This document shows, in pieces, positions 10,080-21,382 of a stretch of DNA of 64,000 bases. The notes under the pieces are model-generated. The model was not told the origin of the DNA and did not search any database. It saw only the letters and a list, made by a program, of their open reading frames with translations. The position numbers and the translations under genes are program-made. Numbering within the stretch: the stretch's first letter is position 1; each line of letters opens with the position of its first letter. The stretch lies in NCBI RefSeq assembly GCF_019175385.1, contig NC_083340.1, forward strand, positions 9,560,336 to 9,624,335, written 5' to 3'. Source of the stretch: Lycium barbarum. Its lineage: Eukaryota; Streptophyta; Magnoliopsida; Solanales; Solanaceae.

Positions 10080-11900
10080 TAAACATTTTAACTTTTAATG
10101 TTAACAAAATTATTTACTTCAATTTAGATGTAGAGCCAACATATGAAATTTATGGGTTCTGAATTCTTATTTATTAAGTTATTCAGTACTAAACTAACAT
10201 ATTATCTTTTAAATACAAAGTTTGTGGACCAAAGCTACTGGGTTCGATCGAAATCATTATTGACACTCTAGCTCCGCCCTGCTTCCAACTCATTTTGCGA
10301 TTATCTTGAACTCATTTAAGATTTTAATAATGTATTTTATTTTCACATGTATTAACAAAACTCATGTTTTCATCTTCTAAAATCATCTAGCACAACAACA
10401 AAGATCCCACAAGTGGGTTTATTTTGAGATTAAGGAGTAAAAATAAGTTAATAAGGAGCAAAAAAAATAAATTTATAAAAAGTTAGTATTACATGAACCA
10501 ATTACAAAGGCCCAAGTGAAATGTCATAAAAAAAATTGTAAAAGTAAGAATATGCAATAAGAAAAAAGACACAAAAGTCACATGTAAAAATTTCATTGGA
10601 TTAAAGTTCAGTGTGAGGACTACAAAGTGTTTGATTCCCACTTATATATAGTAGTAATAATGGTAATTCACCGTTACTTGTCCACCTACTCCAGTGACTT
10701 ATATTTAAGGGTTGAAAGGAAAGGGTCCTAATTTAAGCCATGCATGTCTTGGCGCGGGATACATGAAGATAGGAGTGTACATGAATCGGATTAGTTCAGA
10801 TTTTTTAAATATCAAATCAAAATAATTGAGTCGGGTTTTTAAATTTATACACCAAATAAAATTAATAAAATTTGGGTTTTCAACCTCGAATTTTCTCGAG
10901 TTATTCGGTTTTCTCGGATTTTTCAGGTTTTTTCCCTAAAAGTTTTCATACAAAACATATAACTTTTACTTTAAATATTTCTTTAGTCCTAATAAGATAC
11001 AACTATATAATTAAGATGTTTCTTAAGAAAATAACACAACATGTGAGATGAGTGATGACATTGTATTAAAATATTCAACAAAAAAAAGATAATAAAAACC
11101 AGTTAAAATCAATATTGCTAATTAATAAGCCATAAACAAATGACCATAATCTAAAAATACTAAGTTATGCTAAAACAAGTACGGCTAATATAAGTATTAA
11201 TTACATGACAAAGAAAAAATTAAGTTATATATTTTCACTCTCTAAACCAATTATGTAGAACAAAAGAATAGATATCCAACATTATTGTCATTCATAGTGG
11301 TAGAATTGACTTTCTTTTGTTAGCATTAGTATTGAGTTGATTTTATTTGATGGTTTGGACTTTATTTGAGTTACTAACATTCATGGGATATAAAACTTAT
11401 TGACGTTCAAAATTCTAAGTTCAAGCTTGAAATAATATGATAAAAGACAAAAAATTACGAAATTTTTTAAGAAATATTTATAAATTACATTATAAAAAAA
11501 AATTATGTATAAAATATTTTAAAAATTAAATACATGTAATATCGGGCTGGTTTGGTTCCGTTTGACTTTTTTTAGCTAAAACCAAATCAAATCAATTATG
11601 TTCGAATTTTTTTTTCAACATCAAACCAAGTTAAACTAAATCACTAATCGATTTTTTTTTCGATTTATCGATTTAGTGCGATGGACGAAGATATGACATA
11701 ATAAATTGACATAGACTCGCTTTGATTTCGTTTGCATCCACATACACTGTGATAGCTGACATAAAACTTGCGCGACTAGTACTTTTGTTCTAAATGGCAG
11801 ATACTGTGACTAGTACTTTACTGTGACTAGATACTGTGAAGTTGCGCTAAATGACAAGGCACATGGGGCGACTACTACTTTTGTAGATACTTTCAAGTTG
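10080..11900. other. AT-rich intergenic DNA
   Basis: No supported gene. From 10770 to about 11690 there are blocks rich in tcggttt / ggtttggtt near both ends, resembling the nonautonomous elements with aaccg/cggtt ends seen at 39.3 and 48.0 kb, but termini could not be fixed. Short repeats of actagtacttttgttctaa and actgtgactagtac lie at 11775-11830 and recur after 12565. Confidence 0.4.
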
Positions 11901-11921
11901 TGCTAAATGGCAGATAGCGAC

Positions 11922-12564
11922 CATTGTTTTAAAAGGCGTTTTCGGGGCCAATCCCGGGACGAGCCTCAGGATGGGGCGTATCAAAAATATCCCGGGGCGA
12001 TTGTTCGAGGCGAAAGTCTCAATAGACGTACGCCCAGCAATTCGAGGCGTACGTCTGGGTGTTTGGAGCGAATTTTTTTTGGTGGGGCGTAAGCCCAGAA
12101 AACTTCTTCAAATTAAAATAAAATTTGTTAAATAAGTCCTCAATATAATCCCTAAATTCTCAAAAGTAAACTTGTAATTAGTCAAATATTTTAAAAAGGA
12201 ACCGAAACATTAAATTTAAAAGTCACGACTTTTTTTTATTGCTAGAATGCCTAATATATGTTCTTTTCCAATTATTTATCTTGTCTTCTACTATCTCAAA
12301 AAAGTAACAAGCAGTCACTTATGCTTGTAAGTAGCGTATAATAGATTGTTCTGATTAGTTTTTTTGGGATGGAGCATATATTTATATTTTTCTTCAATTT
12401 TTTACGCTATTTTACCTATTTAAAAGTATTTATCATAATTATATCCTTTTATGAAATACTAAAAATTAAAGTCCCATGAGGCTTACGCCCCGTACCTCGG
12501 GGCTTACGCCTCGCTGAGGCAGACGTAAAACGCCTCGCTTTACGCCCTGCCTTTTAAAACACTG
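11922..12564. mobile_element. Nonautonomous hAT-like element, copy 1
   Basis: Its 643 bp run from CATTGTTTTAAAAGGC to GCCTTTTAAAACACTG, giving terminal inverted repeats of about 15 bases. The flanks are atagcgac (11914-11921) and atagctac (12565-12572), an 8-bp target duplication with one change, as expected for hAT elements. Subterminal regions are GC-rich with many tacgcc/ggcgta units; the centre is AT-rich. A 61-codon open frame inside is only a by-product. A longer relative is at 46243. Confidence 0.75.
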
Positions 12565-12620
12565 ATAGCTACTAGTACTTTTGTTCTAATTCATCGACAG
12601 GCTTTTTTTGGGGTAGATTC

Positions 12621-12756
12621 GTTTTGATTAAAATGATAGCGATACTTTTTCTATATAGATTGTGGGGTTCTAAGCCCCAGCCTGAGGCGTTTTGATTAAA
12701 ATGATAGCGATACTTTTTCTATATAGATTGTGGGGTTCTAAGCCCCAGCCTGAGGC
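12621..12756. repeat. 68-bp tandem duplication in a promoter
   Basis: Two apparently identical 68-bp copies (12621-12688, 12689-12756), each starting gttttgattaaaatgatagc and containing ctatatag and a ggggttctaagcccc dyad. They sit 130 bases before the ATG of the membrane-protein gene at 12885. A second small duplication, cattaggctgaaagaagaaa, follows at 12791 and 12824. Confidence 0.85.
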
Positions 12757-12884
12757 CCCCAGATCCCTGTATAAGTACTCCACTTTGGTCATTAGGCTGA
12801 AAGAAGAAATCCACTGTCTTTGGCATTAGGCTGAAAGAAGAAAGGAAGAATTACTTGGATAGCTATTTGAAATTTGGCTCCTTA

Positions 12885-13379
12885 ATGGCGGAAGTTGTAG
12901 AAAGAACAAGGGTTTTTCAGGAGCAGAACAGACCTCCTCCCCACCAGGCAAACATACTGGTTTTCGCTCTCATTTTCCCAACCATGGTTGCTCTGTTGCA
13001 GCTCAAATACCAAGGCAGTGACACATCGCCTTTTGAGACTCACTTTGCTGAGATGTTTTTGTCTGTCGCGAGTTTCCTCATTTACTGTTTTTCTCACGAT
13101 GCTCTGCTAAAAGCTCCCCCCGACTTAAACCACGCAAAAATAGTTCAATTTTTTGCCTTTGTGTTTGGTCCTCTCACATTGGCATCTTTCTTATCACTTC
13201 TTTTCCCCTCACTACGCCCCTTTTTTTATATAATTTCTGTCTTATACTCCGCAGCTCGGTTGCTCAATAGCACACTTACTCAAAGATTGAACTGGTTTTA
13301 TGATAAATTCGAGAATTCCGAGCAATTGAAATGGCTTTTTCGTAAGTTCGTGAATTTCAGAGACACAGACAGTTCATAA
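12885..13379 (+). CDS. Unrecognised small four-pass membrane protein (family member 1)
   Basis: A single-exon frame of 164 residues. The first ATG in frame is 12885; the related genes share the start M(A/P)E(A/V)(V/I)E(R/K)T, which supports this choice. Hydrophobic segments: about 23-40, 56-71, 86-110 and 112-128, so probably four membrane passes with a basic C-terminus. Family blocks: LLQLKYQG (37-44), SPFETH (48-53), SFLIYCFS (63-70), FGPLTLASFLSLLFPSL (94-110). TATA-like tgtataag at 12768. There is no signal peptide, catalytic motif or known domain I can name, so the function is unknown. It is the most intact member in the left half and has the same downstream aaattctt.gtagaag motif as the copy at 28131. 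Transcript evidence would decide whether it is active. Confidence 0.72.
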   Translation: MAEVVERTRVFQEQNRPPPHQANILVFALIFPTMVALLQLKYQGSDTSPFETHFAEMFLSVASFLIYCFSHDALLKAPPDLNHAKIVQFFAFVFGPLTLASFLSLLFPSLRPFFYIISVLYSAARLLNSTLTQRLNWFYDKFENSEQLKWLFRKFVNFRDTDSS

Positions 13380-13399
13380 GACCACCCTCCTGCTTGAAA

Positions 13400-14010
13400 G
13401 GAAAAAAAAAGTTCTTGATTCGAATTCTTAATTCTTCGTAGAAGAGTTACAATGTTTGATCTTTCCTCTGCAATTTATTTCTGTTTTGCATACTTGTTAG
13501 TTTTAAAAGAATAAGTTTGTTGTAGCACCTAGGCAGGGATTATGACTGGAAAAATTGCAACTATGTATAAGTACTATTGCGTTTAAATACATACTGTATC
13601 TCGTTGGTGTTAATTAGTATATATTGATTTGAAGTTCTTCGAGTGCCAATTTTCTGATGTGGAATTGTTTTTCTTTTACTTTTTAAACTTTGGTCAAGTT
13701 TGTTTATTTTATCTAGGTACTCTATGATAGTTGACCTCAAACAATTCTATTTTATCGAGATTCAGGTATATTGATAAAAGCGATGCCAGTTAAACTCATA
13801 TATTTTATTTTATCCTTTGTGACATTTTTGTGATTAATTAAGAATCAAAGTGAGACGGAGGGACCAGGGAGTACTTGTTAATTTTCTTATTTTCGACATG
13901 GTGTATGGGATCCAATTTGTTACTGCAAAAGAATTTTAGGAGAAGAAATGGACTAACTATAAAAGGCCGCGTTTCTTGACTTATTTGGCAAGACTTTAAT
14001 TTGTCCGTTT
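13400..14010. other. 3' flank of family member 1
   Basis: AT-rich DNA. About 13412-13450 resembles the 3' flank of member 2 (28480-28510, aaattcttc.tgtagaag), so it is probably 3' UTR. No other gene seen. Confidence 0.45.
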
Positions 14011-14444
14011 ATGAATTAAACAAGAAGATAAATAACACCGTAACATATTAATCCGTAAGTGGGTCTTGGAGTCCAATAATTACTCCATAAAACCTTCAAA
14101 GAACAAATAAAGAGCTGTTATACTTTTATGAACGACAGCTGAAGCACCAAACAAATAATGAACGCATTACATATAGCATTACATATACTTTTTACATCCA
14201 GTTTTATCAATTGGTCATTGCGAATTACTACGTTTTGACTACTAATACTTGTTAAAATGTTTAATTTCAAAAGTATGGCGTATTTGGCCGTGTTTCTTGA
14301 CAATCAATATCAACCAATTAAAGATAAGAGTTGCATTAAGCATAGAAAATGACCTAAAAGGGGCGGATATATAATATGTCGATTGAAATGAACTTAGTAA
14401 TTTTTTGCTCAGATCCTATATATCTACTAATAAAATAAATTCTT

Positions 14445-14585
14445 GATTATTTATAAAAAGTTAGTTGTGAACACAATTCTTATTATTTATAAAAAGTTAG
14501 TTGTGAACACAATTCTTATTATTATAAAAATAAATTCTTGATTATTTATAAAAAGTTAGTTGTGAACACAATTCTTATTATTATA
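14445..14585. repeat. Tandem repeat, three copies of about 40 bp
   Basis: Three units with core tttataaaaagttagttgtg followed by aacacaattcttatta. The inverse copy near 36060-36085 has only one unit, so the expansion is specific to this copy. Confidence 0.8.
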
Positions 14586-14690
14586 TATTAACTTGAAATC
14601 GTCATAAAAATATATAAACTTCAAATTCTAAATCCATCTTGGGTGAATTAATCAAATTACAATGATTGTATAAGTGTGATTTTTGTATAG

Positions 14691-15086
14691 TACTCCCTCT
14701 GTCCCAATATACGTAGCACCTTTTGGATTTCGAGAGTCAAATGAGGGTTTTTTTTTTTTTAAATCACAATCTTTTATATACCGTTTAAATATTTATAATT
14801 ATCAATTATTTTTGGAAGAATTTATATCACTAGACATGTGTCTACCGACCTTTAATTTTATTAATAATAATAATAAAAATAAAAAAATCCTCAACAAGAA
14901 TAAGTACAAACAAGGGGGCTAAGTTTTACCTTACCAATAATAAAATTGCCAATTATTGTATCTTATAGTACTTTTTACGTAGTCCCTAAATATATAAATT
15001 TTATTTTAAAAACCTTAAAAATTGTATGTTTGTATTCACCAAAATTTAATTCTTGTGTCACATACATTAAGGCAGAAGATATAATA
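14691..15086. mobile_element. Stowaway-like MITE in the duplicated block
   Basis: Begins TACTCCCTCTGTCCCAATAT; the other end near 15070 (ggcagaagatataatag) corresponds, in the inverse copy, to ttactatttcttccgcc at 35512. The interior is AT-rich. Open frames here are by chance. It is present in both inverted copies, so it predates the duplication. Confidence 0.5.
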
Positions 15087-15185
15087 GATAACAAATAAAT
15101 TTAGCGGGCTTTTAACACAGTTGTCAAGGACCTGTTACTCCAATGTTAGCTGCTAAGGGAGCCAAGAGGGTCAAAAGAGTTGAGA

Positions 15186-15470
15186 TAATATATCATATAG
15201 TCACTCAATTATAACTAGTTCACTCAAAAAGTTGCTCAATTTTATTTTCTAACTAGAAAGTCACTCAACTATGCCTCACTCAGAAAGTCGCTCAACTTTA
15301 TTTTTTAACCAGATCAAAAGTCACTCAACTATTGGTGTTTCACCTATAAAGTCATCCAACCTATTTAGGTGTCTTTTTAATTAACTTTTATTGACATGAA
15401 ATTTTTATTTAATGTAAGAAGTAAAAAAACTAATACCCATTTTAACCATTTTATAGACCCGACCCACTAA
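15186..15470. repeat. Short-period repeat of agtcactcaact units
   Basis: At least five degenerate units around aaagtcactcaactat / ctcaattttattttctaac. This pattern is common to small foldback elements; the right limit is not clear. Confidence 0.5.
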
Positions 15471-15556
15471 AAATATATTGACCAAGATCTTTTATTTTAC
15501 CCTAATTACGAGACATAAAATGGAAGAGCATATTAATTGCTCCATATGAATATATA

Positions 15557-15588
15557 CTAGTTTAGTGTACGCGCGCAAAAGCGCGTAC
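15557..15588 (-). mobile_element. Helitron-like 3' terminus
   Basis: On the minus strand a perfect 8-bp stem (gtacgcgc/gcgcgtac, plus positions 15567-15574 and 15581-15588) is followed by taaa and CTAG (15560-15557), then T. Hairpin plus CTRR before T is the Helitron 3' signature. The 5' TC end was not found, so the extent (to the right on the plus strand) is unknown. Confidence 0.45.
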
Positions 15589-15589
15589 C

Positions 15590-17535
15590 TCATTTAACAG
15601 CAAACGCCATAAAAAAATTGAATTTAGCTACGAACTTTGTCACTAAATTGCTCATAATTAAGAATCTCATTTGATAATTCATTGCTAATCCATCTCTAAA
15701 CAGGATTAGCAATGAATTTTACTGTTCAACTTTCCGTCGATAATTCATGTTTATTCTAAAGTGAAATAACTTGATATTTAAAAGAATGTTGAGAGTTTTC
15801 ATTTGTTAATAAGTGCAATAAAAAAAAAAATGACAATCCATTTAGAGTAGTCCTATATTTTGTATTTTACTATCTCACTCATATATTTATTATCATTTCA
15901 AAGTTAAACAAGTACGTTATGTTTTCCCTTCATAATATTGTCCGTCTTTCATTGCATGTATTCTACCCCTATTTTTTATAAATATTTACTTGAGTATTTC
16001 TTATTAACATTTCTCGATCTAAATTTTAGCTATTTATTTTATATACGTAGTTTTACTTTAATTACTTCATTCATGTTATCAGGCGGTGTATAGGTTAAAT
16101 CTAAGAGAAAATAAAAATAAAAAAATTGCAAAAGACTTATACAATCATCTAGGTTGTTGTTCAAAAGGTGAAAAAACTACTGTACTATAAACCAAAACTA
16201 AAAGTAATGGTCCGTCATAATGAATATATATCAAAAATCATTGAATTAATTACTTGAGGATTTTCACCAATCAAAGAAGAGTTTCTTCTTCTTTTTCTCA
16301 TACAAAATAATGCCAGGAACTTATCAGAGTTTCTCATACCGTTTTTGATTTCTTTCAAACAAGGAAGAGAAACTTACATTTTGTATTCTTCCAAATTATG
16401 CTACAAAACCACACAGCAGTAACTAAGAAGTGAATATTGAATAGTTACTGAATGAGGGTTTTGTACTTTAGCTATAGCATTTTACAATACATATTTTATA
16501 TATCTAGGGTAAAAATGTAAACATGATAATTCTTAACGGATTAAAGGTTAACCCAATTAAGAAATTGAGTAATCCGCCCCCGTATCAATAAGTCGTTAGG
16601 AGTCTATGACACCTTTTGAATGTCACATGCATCCTAGAGGTACATTCCAACATACTTGAATTGGATGTCACATCGAAGTGAGGTATATATATACTTGAAT
16701 TGGGTTTAGACCCAGAATCATCCCTATAATATACTCCCTTCCGTTCATCTTTATTTGCTCATGTTTGATCTCTTACACCCCTTAAAATATCATAAATATA
16801 ATGATATCTCTATTATATCACTCCTAATTATTATAAGTCATTTCACTTATTGGGAAATGAATTGAAAATAATTATTTAATACTAACGGTAAAATAGGTAA
16901 TATAAAATAGTAGACATCTATTTTTAATACTGTGGAAAAGCAAAAGTAAATGAGGCAGTACATTGGTGCACTAAACAGACCTTGTAGTTTCTAAAATTGG
17001 TGCACTAAACTGATGGAAGGACTGTATTTATACTTGAGAAACATATGAATTGTTGATAGACATAAACTTTTGGTACGGTAATTTTCTAGTTCAGCTTATG
17101 CTTCTTCAAGAAGCTGAAACAAAGAAAAAAAAATATTTTTCTTATTATTAAAAAAAAAATTGCCAAATACCTCTAATCTTAAAAGAAAACAAATTTTCTT
17201 CCAAAAAAAAAAAAAATTGGCGAAACAGACTATTTGAAGAAGCGGATTGTGGATTTTATTTATGAGTTCCTATAGTATCTTCAAGATATATATAACAATA
17301 ACTAAATCCACAGTTAAATATTTATAAATATTTAAAAACTTTGTTTTTAATATATTATAAAACTTATACAAAAATTACAAAAATTTTCATGGCCAAACGG
17401 TTATTAAATTAAATAGAGATACCAATTTCTCATGTCATTGCTCGATGAATCAAAACGGAATATTGCTAGAAGCAAACTAAAACGGCGAATTGTCTTTAAT
17501 TTTCTTTTTACCTAACGTAAGGACCGGTCTAATTT
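15590..17535. other. AT-rich intergenic DNA with MITE traces
   Basis: No gene supported. A likely Stowaway-type element runs from about 16733 (tactcccttccgttcatctt) to about 16962 (aaagtaaatgaggcagtac). The rest is unassigned. Confidence 0.4.
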
Positions 17536-17552
17536 GTATCCTGACTTCCAAC

Positions 17553-20500
17553 AACAACAACAACCCAGTGAAATCCCACAACGTGGGGTCTGGGGAGGAT
17601 AGAGTGTACGCAGATCTTACTCCTACCAAGGTAGAACGGTTGTTTCCGAAAGACCCTCGGCTCAATAAAAAACATAAAAAGAGGTCAGATAAGGCTAAGA
17701 GATTCAAAACGATATGTAAATGAAGTAACGCAAGCGACACAGATAACATAGAATAATCAAAGCACAGGAAATAACAGATAATAGCATAAATCAGAACACA
17801 AGAAATATACTACGATAATGCGACTACTAATAAGACAGGATAATGAGACTATCTACTAGTCTTCTACCCTAATGTGGGTCCTCCAAACCCTCCTATCTAA
17901 GGTCATGTCCTCGGTAAGTTGTAACTGCGCCATGTCGTGTCTAATTACCTCTCCCCAATACTTCTTTGGCCTACCCCTACCTCGTCTGAAACCATTCATG
18001 GCCAACCTCTCACACCTCCGCACTGGGGAATCTGTGTCTCTCCTCTTCACATGCCCAAACCATCTCAATCTCGCTTCTCGCATCTTGTGTTCCACCGAGG
18101 CCACTCCCACCTTGCCCCGAATATCCTCATTCCTAATCCTGTCACTCCTGGTGTGGCCACACATCCATCTCAACATTCTCATCTCAGCAACTTTCATCTT
18201 TTGAACGTGAGAAATCTTAACTGGCCAACACTCCGCCCATACAACATAGTCGGTCTAACCACCACTTTGTAGAACTTGCCCTTAAGTTGTGGTGGCACCT
18301 TCTTGTCACATAGCACTCCGGAAGCAAGCCTCCATTTCATCCACGCTGCCCCAATACGATGTGTGACATCATCGTCAATCTCCCCGCTGCCTTGCATAAT
18401 AGACCCAAGATACTTAAAACTACTTTTCTTCTGGATGGCTTGGGTACCAAGCCTCACTTCCAAGCCAGCCTCCCGAGGTGCTTCACTAAACTTACACTCT
18501 AAGTACTCTGTCTTGGTCCTACTCAGCTTAAACCCTTTAGACTCCAGAGTTTGTCTCCAATCCTCCAGCTTAGCGTTAACTCCGCTACGAGTCTCGTCGA
18601 TCAGGACTATGTCATCCGCGAAAATCATACACCATGGCACCTCACCTTGAATTTGCCGCGTCAATCCATCCATCACCAAGGCAAATAAAAACGGACTAAG
18701 AGTTGATACTTGATGCAACCCCATCACAACTGGAAAGTGCTCTGAGTCTCCTCCTACTGTCCTTACCCTGGTTTTGGCTCCCTCATGCATGTCCTTGATC
18801 ACCCTAATGTACGCCACAGGTACACCTTTAGCCTCCAAGCATCTCCATAAGATCTCTCTTGGAACTTTGTCGTAAGCCTTTTCTAGGTCGATGAATACCA
18901 TGTGTAAGTCCCTCTTCTTCTCCCTATACTGCTCCACCAGTCTCCTCACAAGATGGATGGCTTCTGTAGTTCAGCGTCCCGGCATGAATCCGAACTGATT
19001 CTCTGAAATAGACACGCCTTTCCTCACCCTCATCTCCACCACCCTTTCCCACACTTTCATAGTATGGCTTAGCAGCTTGATACCTCTATAGTTGTTGCAA
19101 CTCTGGATATCTCCCTTGTTCTTGTATAGAGGGACCATTACACTCGACCTCCATTCTTTAGGCATCATTGCCGTCTTAAAGATGACATTAAACAACCTAG
19201 TCAGCCACTCCAAACCTGCCGGGCCTGCACTCTTCCAAAATTCCCCAGGAATCTCGTCAGGTCCGGTCGCACTTCCTCTGCGCATCCTACAAACAGCACC
19301 CTTAACCTCCTCAACCTTAATACTCCTGCAATACCCAAAATCGTGACGCCTTCCTGTATGTTCTAAATCTCCCAACACAATGTCTTTGTCCCCTTCTTCA
19401 TTTAAGAGTTTGGAGAAGTATGACTGCCATCTCCGTCTAATGAGAGTCTCCTCTACCAATACTTTGCCATGCTCGTCCTTGATGCACTTCACTTGAACCA
19501 CATCACGTGCCTTTCTCTCCCTCGCCTTGGCTAGCCTGAACAATTTCTGATCCCCTCCTTTATCTCCTAGTTCAGCATAAAGGCGTTCAAAAGCTGCCGT
19601 TTTTGCCGTCGCAACCGCCAACTTCGCCTCTATCCTCGCCATCTTATAAAGTTCCCTATTCGTCCACTGCTCCACCTCATCCTTGCTTTCTATCAATTTC
19701 GCATACGCCACCTTCTTTGCTTCCACCTTCCCTTGAACTTCTCCATTCCACCACCAGTCCTCTCGATGCTGGCCACGACTACCTGTCGAGACCCCCAACA
19801 CTTCCCTTGCTACCGCCCTAATGCAACTAGCCGTCCTATCCCACATACTTGTCGCATCCCCACTATTATCCCAGGCCCTCATAACCTTCAATTTCTCTCC
19901 CATCTCCACGGCACTAGTCGTGGTCAAACTCCCCCATCTGATCCTAGGTCGGTCATCCACGACCCTCTTCTTCCTCGTCATCTTGATCCCTAAATCCATC
20001 ACTAAGAGCTTATGTCGGGTAGTAAAATAGTCGCTCGGAATGACCTTACAGTCTTTGCACAGACCTTTATCGTCCTTCCTAAGGAGTAAAAAGTCTATTT
20101 GGGTCTTAGCCACTGAACTACGGAAGGTTACCAAGTGCTCCTCCTTCTTTGGGAAACTCGAATTGGCTATCACCAACCCGAAAGCTCTTGCAAAATCCAA
20201 AAGTGAGACTCCTCCTCCATTCCTGTCCCCGAAGCCAAAGCCTCCATGCACATCATCATAACCTCCCGAAATAGGCCCGATGTGCCCATTGAAATCACCT
20301 CCCACGAATAACTTCTCAGTAGGCGGTATGCCTCCCACTAGTTCGTCCAAATCATCCAAAAAGCGCCTCTTCTCCTCCTCGCCTAAGCCCGCTTGCGGCG
20401 CATATGCACTAATAATGTTCAAAGTGAGCCCTTCAACGACCACTTTAATCGACATTATCCTATCAGTGACTCTCCTAACCTCTACCACCTGGTCCCTTAA

Positions 20501-21368
20501 ATCACTAGCTACTAAAATGCCCACCCCATTTCTATACTTCGACCTACCAGAGAACCACAGCTTATACCTGTCTACCTCTTTAGCTTTAGGACCTACCCAT
20601 TTAGTCTCTTGGACACAAACTATATTAATCTTCCTTTTCTTAAGAATCTTAACTAGCTCTATGGACTTCCCCGTTAACGTCCCAATGTTCCAAGACCCTA
20701 CTCTCAACCTAGAGGCTCCTTTAGCCCACTTACCCCTCCTAACCCTCGCCCCCGTCCCCGAACGAGAACATGACCCTAGTCTACCATCACTAACCAAAGC
20801 CACAAAAATAAGTATGAACTAATAAATTATTCAAAAGTCTAAAGTCAGCAAAATATAACTACAAGTGTATGGACAAATTACGGATATGACAACCGGAGGT
20901 ACCAACTCCAGTTGAACTGAACCTGGTTGTCGCCGGAAAATACTGTTCACGGTCGAGTTACTGTTCACTGCCGAAAAAATGTTCACAAATACCTGAAAGG
21001 AAGAAGAGAATAAGGGGGGAAAAAAAGAAAAGAAAAATAAAAGAAAAAGGGAAAAAGGAGGGAGAAAGAGAGGGCTGGCCGGAAAAAGTCGCCGGCGATG
21101 GCGCAGCTGCGTACTGGCAGCGCCAGGAGTAGATTATAAAAAAGGGAAAAAAAGGAGAAGAGAAGAAGAAGAGGAGAAGAAGAAAAAGAAAGAGAGAAGA
21201 AAAGTAAATCTAGCCGGAAAAGTGACCGGCGTTACCTGGTCGCCGGCGTCACCTAAACAGTGGTGACGTATGGTCGCCGGACGGAGTGGTGGATGGGCAG
21301 ATCTGGGAGAGAGCAGAGGAGAGAGAAAGAATCCTTACTCCATTCAAGCTCTTAGAGCCAAATGCTTC
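17553..21368 (-). mobile_element. Near-complete RTE-type LINE with 14-bp TSD
   Basis: A 3.8-kb non-LTR retrotransposon on the minus strand. It is bounded by the perfect duplication ATCCTGACTTCCAA (17539-17552 and 21369-21382). In element order: a GC-containing 5' UTR of about 565 bp with repeated gccgg motifs, one long ORF (endonuclease then reverse transcriptase), about 300 bp of 3' UTR, and a terminal (GTT)n repeat. The 3' UTR (17560-17665) has the stretch gtacactctatcctccccag that ends TS SINEs. APE plus RT in one ORF and a short-repeat tail are typical of the RTE clade. A perfect TSD implies a fairly recent insertion. ORF lesions are in the next entry. Confidence 0.92.
17856..20803 (-). 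pseudogene. RTE LINE polyprotein: APE endonuclease + reverse transcriptase (lesions)
   Basis: The endonuclease copies element RNA into DNA by nicking the target and priming on it. APE domain: [41 protein letters not shown], and a C-terminal [10 protein letters not shown]. Reverse transcriptase: [40 protein letters not shown], catalytic MIFADDIVL, then a C-terminal [10 protein letters not shown] / GRGRPKKYW region. About 982 codons. Three faults: an in-frame TGA at 18971-18973 just after FMPGR; a one-base deletion near 18233 (in the YGxECWP area); and no ATG before the endonuclease. The first in-frame start is GTG at 20803, with a TAG six codons upstream. So this copy is probably inactive, though only lightly damaged. 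Confidence 0.9.
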
Positions 21369-21382
21369 ATCCTGACTTCCAA

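Larger units (their letters stand above)
14012..15181. repeat. 1.2-kb repeat, copy 1 of an inverted pair
   Basis: This segment matches the inverse of 35411-36708 block by block. Shared are the aattaaacaaga / aacaccgtaaca / taagtgggtctt blocks at the start, the aattggttgatattgat and catagaaaatgacctaaaa blocks in the middle, and aacaaataaatttagcggg...ctgctaaggga.ccaagagg at the end. It contains its own local tandem repeat and a Stowaway-type element, so it is a composite repeat copied after those formed. Confidence 0.7.

Noticed and set aside
11907..12092. GC-rich 61-codon open frame
   Set aside because: It lies in the subterminal repeat of the hAT-like element and is built from repeated ggcgta units.
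12882..13097. Minus-strand open frame inside member 1
   Set aside because: It is the antisense of the conserved coding region and has no homology pattern of its own.
19092..20822. Plus-strand open frames opposite the LINE
   Set aside because: They are shadows of the LINE polyprotein on the other strand and show no domain.
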